Shown here one piece after another: positions 52,427-60,254 of a DNA stretch of 64,000 nt; position 1 is the first letter of the stretch, and every line of letters begins with the position of its first letter. Origin of the DNA: Anaerolineales bacterium. Lineage in GTDB: Bacteria > Chloroflexota > Anaerolineae > Anaerolineales > Villigracilaceae. Both the position numbers and the translations under genes were made by a program. Below the pieces are notes generated by a model, which was given only the letters and a program-made list of their open reading frames with translations, did no database searches and was not told the origin of the DNA. The stretch is from positions 23,219-87,218 of the forward strand of contig JAFGSI010000056.1 in assembly GCA_016934715.1 (NCBI GenBank), read 5' to 3'.

Positions 52427-53347
52427 ATGGGATTGGAATCGAAATATATCTGGATGAATGGGGAACTAGTCGAATTCGAGAAGGCCACGGTCCATTTCCT
52501 GACCGCCACCCTTCACTACGGGCTGGGCGTCTTCGAGGGCATCCGCTGCTACGTCACGCCCAGGGGACCGGCAGTCTTCCGCCTGGGGGAGCACATTCAA
52601 CGCCTGCTGAACTCGATCAAGGTGGTCGGGATGCCGGCACTGCCCTACACCGCGGAGCAGGTCAGCGAGGCGGTCTGCGCTACGATCCGCGCCAACGGCT
52701 TCGCTGAATGCTATATTCGCCCACTGGTCTACCTGGTCGAAGGTGGCATGGGATTGAACTTCCTCGGGGCGAAATCCGGACTGGGGATCGCCACCTGGGC
52801 CTGGGGCAACTTCCTGGGCGACGAGGCCATGCAGAAGGGCATCCGTGCCAATGTTTCGTCGTTCACCCGCCACCACATCAACGTCATGATGACCAAATCC
52901 AAGGCGGCCGGGAACTACGTCAACAGCACCATGGCCAAGACCGATTCGTCCCGCCTGGGTTTTCAAGAGGCGATCATGCTTGACCCGCAAGGTTACGTGG
53001 CCGAGTGTACAGGCGAGAACATCTTCCTGGTTCGCAACGGCCGCATCCTGACCCCGAACCTGGCGACCATCCTGGGCGGCGTGACCCGCGACGCGGTCAT
53101 TACGATCGCCAGGGATCAGGGTTATTCGGTCGAGGAAGGCCCTGTCGGGCGGGATATGCTTTACACCGCCGATGAGGTCTTCGTCTGCGGGACGGCTGCG
53201 GAGGTGGTTGGTCTGAGCGAGATCGACTTCCGCCCGATTGGCACGGGGGTGACCGGTCCGGTCACGCGCCGCCTGCAGGAGGTCTTCACCGAGGCCGTGC
53301 GCGGTAAACTGCCTACGTATGAATCGTGGTGTCATTTCGTGGAGTAG
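52427..53347 (+). CDS. ilvE: Branched-chain amino acid aminotransferase
   Basis: The product is 306 aa from ATG 52427. It is a PLP fold-type IV protein; the cofactor Lys is in NYVNSTMAKTDSS, and HYGLGVFEGIRCY and ECTGENIFLV are conserved. It is the last enzyme for Val, Leu and Ile and the last gene before the aro promoter. No clear terminator follows, so ilv transcripts may run into the aro leader. Confidence 0.95.
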   Translation: MGLESKYIWMNGELVEFEKATVHFLTATLHYGLGVFEGIRCYVTPRGPAVFRLGEHIQRLLNSIKVVGMPALPYTAEQVSEAVCATIRANGFAECYIRPLVYLVEGGMGLNFLGAKSGLGIATWAWGNFLGDEAMQKGIRANVSSFTRHHINVMMTKSKAAGNYVNSTMAKTDSSRLGFQEAIMLDPQGYVAECTGENIFLVRNGRILTPNLATILGGVTRDAVITIARDQGYSVEEGPVGRDMLYTADEVFVCGTAAEVVGLSEIDFRPIGTGVTGPVTRRLQEVFTEAVRGKLPTYESWCHFVE

Positions 53348-53350
53348 AGA

Positions 53351-53360
53351 TTGTCTAGAC
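53351..53360 (+). promoter_or_regulatory. Candidate operator TTGTCTAGAC upstream of the aro promoter
   Basis: The element starts 23 bases before the -35 box, as does TTGTCTAAAC ahead of the ilv promoter. It contains the 8-base palindrome GTCTAGAC. Confidence 0.45.
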
Positions 53361-53373
53361 TATGTTTTGACCC

Positions 53374-53402
53374 TTGACAGATCTTCCCGTGTGACATAGA
53401 AT
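53374..53402 (+). promoter_or_regulatory. aro operon promoter (TTGACA-17-TAGAAT)
   Basis: A perfect -35 TTGACA at 53374-53379 and a -10 TAGAAT at 53397-53402 are 17 bp apart. The -35 is embedded in ACCCTTGACA, identical to the ilv promoter. Confidence 0.85.
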
Positions 53403-53412
53403 AGCGCCCAAC

Positions 53413-53496
53413 ATGTCCAAGACCCTCCGCTTTTGGTTTGCTTATTTTTATTACGGTTTCCATTCCCGGATGCCGTTGGCAGCGCTTAAGCGGTAG
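53413..53496 (+). CDS. Aromatic leader peptide for attenuation
   Basis: A 27-codon frame begins ~11 bases after the -10 box. Eight of residues 7-16 are aromatic: F7, W8, F9, Y11, F12, Y13, Y14 and F16. All three aromatic amino acids are sampled, which suits an operon for the common pathway. It ends just before a terminator-like hairpin and aroH. No strong Shine-Dalgarno is visible, as in the ilv leader. Confidence 0.88.
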   Translation: MSKTLRFWFAYFYYGFHSRMPLAALKR

Positions 53497-53548
53497 GCGA
53501 AGAAGACCTGTACCTGCGAAAAGGAGCGAGCCCAACGGGTTCGCTCTT
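53473..53548 (+). promoter_or_regulatory. aro attenuator: antiterminator/terminator pair
   Basis: The terminator stem is 10 bp with one G-U (53524-53533 with 53537-53546, loop AAC), extendable by two pairs. The leader segment CCGTTGG at 53473-53479 is exactly complementary to CCAACGG at 53532-53538, which covers the top of the 5' arm, the loop and the start of the 3' arm. Stalling in the aromatic codons (ending at 53460) would leave this segment free to prevent termination. The T-tract (CTTCTCATTT) is weak. Confidence 0.75.
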
Positions 53549-53566
53549 CTCATTTGAGGAGCGCAC

Positions 53567-53968
53567 ATGACCATCCGAGGCGTCCGGGGCGCCATAACTG
53601 TAGACACCGACCAGCGCGAACTCGTCCTGGCGGCGACACGCGAATTGTTCCAGGCCATCCTGCAGGCAAACTCTGGCCTGCGGCCCATCGACGTCGCCTC
53701 GGTCTTTCTGACCGTCACCGATGATATTTTCTCGGTCCATCCGGCGCTGGCGGCTCGTCAGATGGGCTGGGATCAGGTACCGATGCTGTGTGCCCGGGAG
53801 ATTCCGGTGGTGAACAGTCTACCCCTGTGCATCCGGGTCCTGCTGCACTGGAACACGGACCGCCCGCAGGGGGAGATCCGTCACGTCTACTTGCGCCGGG
53901 CGGTCACTCTACGCCCCGATCTCGTGCAAGCGAACGAACCCATCGAAACCGGAGAGAGATTTCCATGA
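53567..53968 (+). CDS. aroH: Chorismate mutase, AroH class
   Basis: The product is 133 aa. It has the Bacillus-type AroH features: RGVRGAITVDTD at the start, SVFLTVTDDI, and the active-site Arg region in MLCAREIPVVNSLPLCIRVLLH. It converts chorismate to prephenate as a homotrimer. It overlaps the next gene as ATGA. Confidence 0.95.
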   Translation: MTIRGVRGAITVDTDQRELVLAATRELFQAILQANSGLRPIDVASVFLTVTDDIFSVHPALAARQMGWDQVPMLCAREIPVVNSLPLCIRVLLHWNTDRPQGEIRHVYLRRAVTLRPDLVQANEPIETGERFP

Positions 53969-54996
53969 TGATCGTCATGAAACCCGGGGCGACCCAGGCT
54001 CAACTTGACCACGTCCTCGAGCATATCCACGCCAACAGCCTGACCCCCCACTTGTCGGTCGGGGAGGATCACACGGTCATCGGAGCGGTGGGCGATACAC
54101 ACGCAATTGCCATTGAACTCTTCGAGGTGCTCGATGGGGTGGCGGCAGTCAAGCGCATTTCCCAACCATTCAAGCTGGCCTCGCGCACCCTCCAGCCATT
54201 CGATTCTGTTTTCCCCATTAATGGGCTCAGCGTTGGCGGAGAAGAGATCCTGCTCGTTGCCGGTCCGTGCTCGGTCGAGTCGCGCTCCCAGCTGCTTGAA
54301 ACGGCCCAGGCGGTCAAGGAGGCCGGCGCTAATGCCTTGCGCGGCGGGATCTTCAAGCCGCGCACTTCGCCTTATTCCTTCCAGGGACTGGGCGAGCAGG
54401 GCCTGGAACTGATCGCCGAAGCCCGGGCGTTGACCGGCCTGCCGCTGGTGGTTGAGATCACTTCGATCAACCAGGTTGAGGTCCTTTCGAAAAATGTCGA
54501 TGTTCTCCAGGTGGGGGCCCGCAATATGCAGAACTTTGCCCTGCTCAGCGAAGTCGGCCGGACCCAGATGCCGGTGCTGCTGAAGCGCGGTATGTCAGCA
54601 ACCATCGAGGAACTGCTCATGGCGGCCGAGTACATTCTGGCGGGGGGCAATCCGCGCGTGATCCTGTGCGAGCGCGGCATCCGCACTTTCGAAACGGCCA
54701 CCCGTAATACGACCGACATCAACGCCGTCCCGGTGCTCAAGTCGCTGACCCACCTGCCAGTGTTGCTCGACCCATCGCATTCCACTGGACACTGGGAATA
54801 CGTTGGGGCGGTTGCCCGGGCGGCAGTGGCGGCCGGAGCCGATGGGCTGATCGTCGAGGTCCACCCGGACCCCGAACACGCCCTCTCGGACGGGCGCCAG
54901 TCGCTGCGCCCGGAGAAATTCGCCGAACTGGTCCGGCAGGTCGGCCAGATCGCCGGGGTCATGGGACGCAAGCTGACCCCGGTCACCAAGTTGTAA
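53965..54996 (+). CDS. aroF: DAHP synthase (type I-beta) with N-terminal regulatory domain, copy 1
   Basis: The product is 343 aa. Residues 1-70 form the ferredoxin-like regulatory domain known from Thermotoga DAHP synthase, used for feedback by aromatic amino acids. The barrel shows [39 protein letters not shown] and [12 protein letters not shown] with the metal and PEP ligands. It condenses PEP and erythrose 4-phosphate as the first shikimate step. Confidence 0.95.
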   Translation: MMIVMKPGATQAQLDHVLEHIHANSLTPHLSVGEDHTVIGAVGDTHAIAIELFEVLDGVAAVKRISQPFKLASRTLQPFDSVFPINGLSVGGEEILLVAGPCSVESRSQLLETAQAVKEAGANALRGGIFKPRTSPYSFQGLGEQGLELIAEARALTGLPLVVEITSINQVEVLSKNVDVLQVGARNMQNFALLSEVGRTQMPVLLKRGMSATIEELLMAAEYILAGGNPRVILCERGIRTFETATRNTTDINAVPVLKSLTHLPVLLDPSHSTGHWEYVGAVARAAVAAGADGLIVEVHPDPEHALSDGRQSLRPEKFAELVRQVGQIAGVMGRKLTPVTKL

Positions 54997-55036
54997 AAGC
55001 CCATTCATCCATCTCAGGAGAGGACTGCAAAACATT

Positions 55037-56098
55037 ATGATGGTGATCATGCAACCCGGTGCAAGCCGGCAACAGGTCGAGGAGGTCATCGCCGCCATCG
55101 AGGCGCGTGGCCTGAGCGCCCATGTCATCGAAGGGGTTGGGCAATCCGTGATCGGTGCCGTCGGCGAGACCCATGCCATCCCGACCGACGTGTTGGCGGT
55201 CCTGGAAGGCGTCGAGAATGTGACGCGCATCTCGCAGCCCTACAAGCTGGCCTCGCGCACCTTTCACCCATCCGATTCGGTCTTTCCCCTCGACGGCTTC
55301 ACGATCGGTGGCCGCGAGATCCCGATCATCGCCGGTCCGTGCTCGGTCGAGTCGCGCGATCAGCTCCTGGACACCGCCCGCGCTATCCGGGAGGCTGGTG
55401 CCAACGCCCTGCGCGGCGGGGCCTATAAGCCGCGCACCTCGCCGTATGCCTTCCAGGGTCTGGGCGAGGAGGGCCTGGCGATCATGGCCGAGGCCCGGGA
55501 ACTGACCGGCATGCCGGTCGTGGCCGAGGTGATGTCGATCGCTCAGGTGGAGGTGGCGGTCAAATATGTCGACGTGCTCCAGGTCGGGGCCCGCAACATG
55601 CAGAACTTCCCGCTGTTGCGGGCGGTCGGCGAAACCCGCACCCCGGTGTTGCTCAAACGCGGCATCTCGGCTTCGATCGAGGAATTGCTGATGGCCTCCG
55701 AATATATCCTGGCCGGTGGCAATCCGCGGGTCATGCTGTGTGAACGCGGTATCCGCACTTTTGAGACCGCTACCCGCAATACGACCGACATCAACGCCAT
55801 CCCGGTACTCAAATCGCTGTCACACCTGCCGGTGCTCCTCGACCCTTCGCATGCCACGGGGCATTGGGAGTACGTCGGGGCGGTTGCCCGGGCGGCAGTG
55901 GCAGCCGGGGCCGACGGCCTGTTGATCGAGGTTCACAACGACCCGGCCCACGCCCTCTCCGACGGGCCACAGTCGCTGACCCCGCAGCGCTTTGCTGCTT
56001 TGGTCGGACAGCTGCGAGCGGTGGCCGAGGCGGTCGGGCGCCAGCTCGCCCCTCTGCCCGTCCCCGTGGCGGCCGTTGCCTGGGATGGCCATGCCTGA
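55037..56098 (+). CDS. DAHP synthase (type I-beta), copy 2
   Basis: The product is 353 aa and is a clear tandem duplicate of the gene before it. The regulatory and catalytic motifs are the same ([40 protein letters not shown]), with substitutions concentrated in the N-terminal regulatory domain and surface helices. The last ~15 residues (Pro/Val/Ala-rich) are an extension absent in copy 1. The pair may respond to different aromatic end products. Its end overlaps the tyrA start. Confidence 0.94.
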   Translation: MMVIMQPGASRQQVEEVIAAIEARGLSAHVIEGVGQSVIGAVGETHAIPTDVLAVLEGVENVTRISQPYKLASRTFHPSDSVFPLDGFTIGGREIPIIAGPCSVESRDQLLDTARAIREAGANALRGGAYKPRTSPYAFQGLGEEGLAIMAEARELTGMPVVAEVMSIAQVEVAVKYVDVLQVGARNMQNFPLLRAVGETRTPVLLKRGISASIEELLMASEYILAGGNPRVMLCERGIRTFETATRNTTDINAIPVLKSLSHLPVLLDPSHATGHWEYVGAVARAAVAAGADGLLIEVHNDPAHALSDGPQSLTPQRFAALVGQLRAVAEAVGRQLAPLPVPVAAVAWDGHA

Positions 56099-56945
56099 CG
56101 AGGACGGCTTTGCCCTGACGAAGGCGACCGTCGCCATTGTCGGCCTGGGGCTGATGGGGGGCTCGCTGGCCCTGGCCCTGCGGGAGCGCTGTGCCGGCTT
56201 GCTGGCGGTCGACCCTGACCCGGCGACTCTTGCCCTGGCGCGCCAGCACAGGATTGTCGACCGGATCGAGACGGACCCGCACCTGGTCCTGCCACAGGCT
56301 GATCTGATTGTCCTGGCGGCGCCGGTCCCAGCAATTCTGGACCTGCTCTCCCAACTGGATGCGCTCGTCCCGCAGGCGTGTGTGATCCTCGACCTGGGTT
56401 CTTCCAAGGCGGCGATTGTGGAAGCGATGGGCCGCCTGCCGCAGCGTTTCGCGGCTCTTGGCGGGCACCCGATCTGCGGCCGCGAGGCTCTCTCGCTGGC
56501 CAATGCCGACCCGGATCTGTACCATAACGCACCCTTTGTCCTGACGCCGCCGGCACACATCTCCGCCCGGGCCAGCGCGGCAGCCTTCCAGGTCATCGCT
56601 GCCATCGGGGCCCAACCTCTCTGGATGGACGCCGCCCTGCACGATCGGATCCTGGCAGCCACCAGCCACCTGCCGTTCCTGCTGGCCTCGGCCCTGGTGC
56701 TGGCTACGCCGCCCAACTCGGCCCCCCTGGTCGGGCCGGGCTTCCGCTCCGCCTCGCGGCTGGCCTCCACGCCGGCCTCGATGATGCTGGGCGTTCTGTG
56801 CACCAACCGGGAAAATATCCTGGCGTCCCTGGCCCGCTTTGGCGGGCTTCTCGATGCACTGGAGCAGGCCCTCCGAGACGAGGACTATCGAACCGCTGAA
56901 TCGCTGCTCGACAGCGCTCGCGAAAAGAATACACTGTTTCTGTAA
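56085..56945 (+). CDS. tyrA: Prephenate/arogenate dehydrogenase
   Basis: The product is about 286 aa; ATG 56085 or 56091 can be the start, both inside the end of the previous gene. The NAD(P) motif is [16 protein letters not shown], and [10 protein letters not shown] carries the catalytic His of the family. The C-terminal helical dimer domain is present and there is no ACT domain. It leads prephenate or arogenate to tyrosine. Confidence 0.93.
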   Translation: MAMPDEDGFALTKATVAIVGLGLMGGSLALALRERCAGLLAVDPDPATLALARQHRIVDRIETDPHLVLPQADLIVLAAPVPAILDLLSQLDALVPQACVILDLGSSKAAIVEAMGRLPQRFAALGGHPICGREALSLANADPDLYHNAPFVLTPPAHISARASAAAFQVIAAIGAQPLWMDAALHDRILAATSHLPFLLASALVLATPPNSAPLVGPGFRSASRLASTPASMMLGVLCTNRENILASLARFGGLLDALEQALRDEDYRTAESLLDSAREKNTLFL

Positions 56946-56951
56946 AAGCGC

Positions 56952-58247
56952 ATGGCATTCATCGAGATCCGACCCATCTCCCACCCCCTGCAGGTATCCG
57001 TCCGGCTGCCCGGCTCTAAGTCGCTGACCAACCGGGCCCTGTTGATCGCTGCCCTGGCGGAAGGGACGTCGCGCCTGGAAAATGCGCTCTTCTCGGACGA
57101 TTCGCGTTATTTCGCCAGGTCCCTGCAGGAGCTGGGCTTCGCTGTCCGTCTGGACGAGGCTGCTCAGGCAATGACGGTATCCGGCCAGGGGGGGCGCATA
57201 CCGTCGCGAGGGGCGAATCTGTACATCGGCAATGCCGGCACGGCCGCCCGTTTCCTGACCGCTTTTCTGACCCTCGGGCGGGGTGAGTTCACCCTTGACG
57301 GCGATGCGCGTATGCGCCGGCGCCCGATCGGCGACCTGGTCACCGCCCTGGTCCAACTGGGTGCGGCCATCCGAGGCACCGGGTCGGTGGTTGTCGATCC
57401 GGCCGCGCTTTGCCCCCCTCTGGCGATCAGCGCTGCGGGGCTGTCCGGCGGGCAGACGAGCGTGGCAGGGAACCTCTCCAGCCAGTTTCTCTCCGGGTTG
57501 CTGATGGTCGCGCCCTACGCCCGCAATCCGGTCGAGATCCGCCTCACCACGGAACTCAATTCCAGACCCTATGTCGACATGACCCTGGCGGTGATGTCCG
57601 ATTTCGGCCTTGCCGTGGAACGCCATTCTTATGAACGGTTTGTCCTTCGGCCGGGGAAGTACCAGGCCTGCGCCGACTATGCCATTGAGCCGGACGCCTC
57701 GGCGGCCTCCTATTTCTTCGCTGCCCCGGCCCTGCTGGGTGGGAGCGTGCGTGTCGAGGGTCTGACCCGCGGCTCGCAGCAAGGTGACCTCGCCTTCCTG
57801 GACATTTTGCAGGCGATGGGCTGTACCATTCGCGAAGGTTCAGGCTGGATCGAGGTGCGCGGCCCGCCAACCCTGCATGGTGTGGATGTCAACCTGTGCG
57901 ATATCCCCGACACCGCCCAGACTCTGGCGGCGATCGCCCCCTTCGCCTCGACTCCGACCCGCATCCGCGGGATCGCATCGGCGCGGGTCAAGGAGACCGA
58001 CCGGGTAGCGGCCGTCTGTGCCGAACTGGCAGGTCTGGGCGTTCAGGTCGAGGAGTACGAAGACGGCCTGACCATCCTCCCATGCGCTAACGTCCGCCCG
58101 GGTCTCGTTCAGACCTATAAGGATCACCGCATGGCGATGGCCTTCGCCCTGGTTGGGCTGCGGGTTCCCGGGATCCGCATCAACGACCCCGGCTGTGTCG
58201 CCAAGACCTTCCCGCACTATTTCGGAGTTCTGGAGACTCTACGATGA
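56952..58247 (+). CDS. aroA: EPSP synthase (3-phosphoshikimate 1-carboxyvinyltransferase)
   Basis: The product is 431 aa. Conserved segments include LPGSKSLTNRALLIAALAEG, NAGTAARFLTAFL with the substrate-binding loop, and RVKETDRVAAVCAEL near the end. It joins PEP to shikimate 3-phosphate. The NAGTAAR loop reads Ala-Ala where many enzymes have Ala-Met/Ile/Thr; no resistance claim is made from that. The stop overlaps aroE. Confidence 0.96.
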   Translation: MAFIEIRPISHPLQVSVRLPGSKSLTNRALLIAALAEGTSRLENALFSDDSRYFARSLQELGFAVRLDEAAQAMTVSGQGGRIPSRGANLYIGNAGTAARFLTAFLTLGRGEFTLDGDARMRRRPIGDLVTALVQLGAAIRGTGSVVVDPAALCPPLAISAAGLSGGQTSVAGNLSSQFLSGLLMVAPYARNPVEIRLTTELNSRPYVDMTLAVMSDFGLAVERHSYERFVLRPGKYQACADYAIEPDASAASYFFAAPALLGGSVRVEGLTRGSQQGDLAFLDILQAMGCTIREGSGWIEVRGPPTLHGVDVNLCDIPDTAQTLAAIAPFASTPTRIRGIASARVKETDRVAAVCAELAGLGVQVEEYEDGLTILPCANVRPGLVQTYKDHRMAMAFALVGLRVPGIRINDPGCVAKTFPHYFGVLETLR

Positions 58248-59101
58248 TCCGCCTCGGACTCACCGGCCATCCCCTTGGCCACAGCCTCTCGCCCCGCCTG
58301 CACGCCGCCGCCCTGGCGGGTCACGATCTGGTGGGCGAATATCTGCTCTACCCGGTCAAACCGGGCGACCAGGATGGCCTGCGGGCACTCATGAAGCGGT
58401 TGCGCGGCGGGGAGCTCAACGGCCTGAACGTGACCATCCCGCACAAACAGGCTGTCCTGCCGCTGCTCGACGAATGTACCCACCAGGCGCGGGCGATTGG
58501 GGCAGTCAACACCCTTTATATGAAGGATGGCATTCTGTACGGTCATAATACCGATGCACCTGGCTTCCTGGCCGACCTGCAACGCCTGCCCCTGGACCGA
58601 TCTGAGGATCGACGGGCGATCGTGATTGGGTCGGGGGGCGGAGCCCGGGCGGTAGTGGCGGCCCTGCTGCAGGACGGCTGGTGGGTGACCATCGCTGCCC
58701 AGCTGATGGACCAGGCCGGCAGCCTGGTCCATCAGCTGGAAGTGCTCGCCGGTCCGGGGGCACTGGCCTGCATCCCGGCCGAGGCCGGGGCGCTGCGGGC
58801 GGCCCGGGAGGGGTCCCGGCTGGTGGTCAATGCCAGCCCGGTCGGGATGGCGCCCAATAGCGAGGCTTCCCCCTGGCCGGTTAATTTGCCCTTGCCGGAC
58901 GGGGCGGGAGTCTATGACCTGGTCTACAATCCACGCGAGACACTTTTTGTGCGCCGGGCCCGTGAGTCTGGGCACCCGGCCCGCAGCGGGCTGGGGATGC
59001 TGGTCGAGCAGGCCGCTCTGGCTTTCGCTTGCTGGACTGGCCTTGAACCACCGCGGGCAGCCATGTTCGCAGTTGCGGAGGTAGGATGTTGCGATTTCTG
59101 A
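58244..59101 (+). CDS. aroE: Shikimate dehydrogenase
   Basis: The product is 285 aa. It has GLTGHPLGHSLSPRLHAAAL at the start, LNVTIPHKQAVLPLLD with the catalytic Lys, NTDAPGF and GSGGGARAVVAALL (NADP loop). It reduces 3-dehydroshikimate to shikimate. Its middle contains a perfect 18-bp inverted repeat (see 58699). It overlaps aroA by four bases and aroC by sixteen. Confidence 0.95.
   Translation: MIRLGLTGHPLGHSLSPRLHAAALAGHDLVGEYLLYPVKPGDQDGLRALMKRLRGGELNGLNVTIPHKQAVLPLLDECTHQARAIGAVNTLYMKDGILYGHNTDAPGFLADLQRLPLDRSEDRRAIVIGSGGGARAVVAALLQDGWWVTIAAQLMDQAGSLVHQLEVLAGPGALACIPAEAGALRAAREGSRLVVNASPVGMAPNSEASPWPVNLPLPDGAGVYDLVYNPRETLFVRRARESGHPARSGLGMLVEQAALAFACWTGLEPPRAAMFAVAEVGCCDF
58699..58739. 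repeat. Perfect 18-bp inverted repeat inside aroE
   Basis: Arms 58699-58716 and 58722-58739 are exact reverse complements around a five-base loop (CGGCA). It encodes AQLMDQAGSLVHQLE after the NADP loop, a stretch that fits a normal AroE helix. No T-run follows. Confidence 0.9.
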
Positions 59102-60252
59102 CAGCAGGAGAATCCCACGGACCGGCTCTGACGGCGATCCTGGAAGGTCTGCCGGCCGGGCTGGACCTGTCCCCGGAGATCATTGACCGGGAGCTGGTTC
59201 GCCGTCAGCAGGGGTACGGAGCGGGAGGGCGGATGAAGATCGAGAAGGATGCGGTTCGCGTCCTGGGGGGAGTCATGGCCGGCCGGACGACCGGGGCACC
59301 GATCGCCCTGCTGGTCGAGAACGCCGACCACGTCAAGTGGCGGGGTCGGGAGGTCGCGGCGATGACCAGTCCCCGCCCGGGCCACGCTGATTTGACGGGT
59401 GCCTTGAAGTACGGCTACCGCGACCTGCGCCCGGCCCTGGAACGGGCCTCGGCCCGTGAGACGGCCATGCGGGTGGCGGTCGGGGCGATTTGCAAGCATT
59501 TCCTGTCCCGATTCGGAATCCGCGTTGGCGGGTACGTGTGTGCCATCGGCGAGGTCACGGCCCATTTTGGTTCATTGCCCTTTGAAGAGCGCTTCACCCG
59601 GGCCGAACAGTCCGACGTGCGCTGCCCGGATCCGCGGGCCGCAGCCCGGATGCGTGCACAGATCAAGAAGGCGATCCACTCCAAGGACACCCTTGGCGGT
59701 GTGCTGGAAGTCGTCGCCCTGGGTCTCCCGCCCGGACTGGGCTCGTTCATCCAGTGGGATCGTCGCCTGGAGGCCCGCCTGGCTGCGGCGCTGATCAGCG
59801 TCCAGGCGATCAAGGCCATCGAGGTCGGAGAGGCCTGGGAGCACGCAGCTCTACCCGGCACTCAGGCTCAGGATGCTATCTGCCTCGTCGGGCGGGACCT
59901 GGTCCGGCCGACGAACCGGGCAGGGGGTATCGAGGGCGGAATCTCCAACGGGGAGCCGATCGTCCTGCGGGCGGTGATGAAACCGATCGCCACCACCCTC
60001 GTCCCGCAGAGGACGGTTGACCTGGTGGCGGGGGCTGAGGCGCTAACCCAATACGAGCGCTCCGACTTCTGCCCCGTGCCGCGCGTCGTGCCGGTTCTGG
60101 AGGCGATGGTGGCCTTCGTGCTGGCGGAAGCCCTGGTTGAAAAGCTGGGCGGCGACTCGTTGGACGAGATGCTGCCGCGATTCACCCATCTCCGCCGGGC
60201 CAGCCTGGACGACCTGCCGCAGGATGATCGCCCGCATGTATTCTGGGAGTGA
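59086..60252 (+). CDS. aroC: Chorismate synthase
   Basis: The product is 388 aa. It begins LRFLTAGESHGPALTAILEG and has PRPGHADLTGALKYG, RASARETAMRVAVGA and GGIEGGISNGEPIVLR, all typical. It uses reduced FMN to form chorismate from EPSP. The start lies inside the aroE end. Confidence 0.96.
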   Translation: MLRFLTAGESHGPALTAILEGLPAGLDLSPEIIDRELVRRQQGYGAGGRMKIEKDAVRVLGGVMAGRTTGAPIALLVENADHVKWRGREVAAMTSPRPGHADLTGALKYGYRDLRPALERASARETAMRVAVGAICKHFLSRFGIRVGGYVCAIGEVTAHFGSLPFEERFTRAEQSDVRCPDPRAAARMRAQIKKAIHSKDTLGGVLEVVALGLPPGLGSFIQWDRRLEARLAAALISVQAIKAIEVGEAWEHAALPGTQAQDAICLVGRDLVRPTNRAGGIEGGISNGEPIVLRAVMKPIATTLVPQRTVDLVAGAEALTQYERSDFCPVPRVVPVLEAMVAFVLAEALVEKLGGDSLDEMLPRFTHLRRASLDDLPQDDRPHVFWE

Positions 60253-60254
60253 AC

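Noticed and set aside
55809..57782. 657-codon minus-strand frame opposite aroF copy 2, tyrA and aroA
   Set aside because: It spans three recognised plus-strand genes and has no domain signature.
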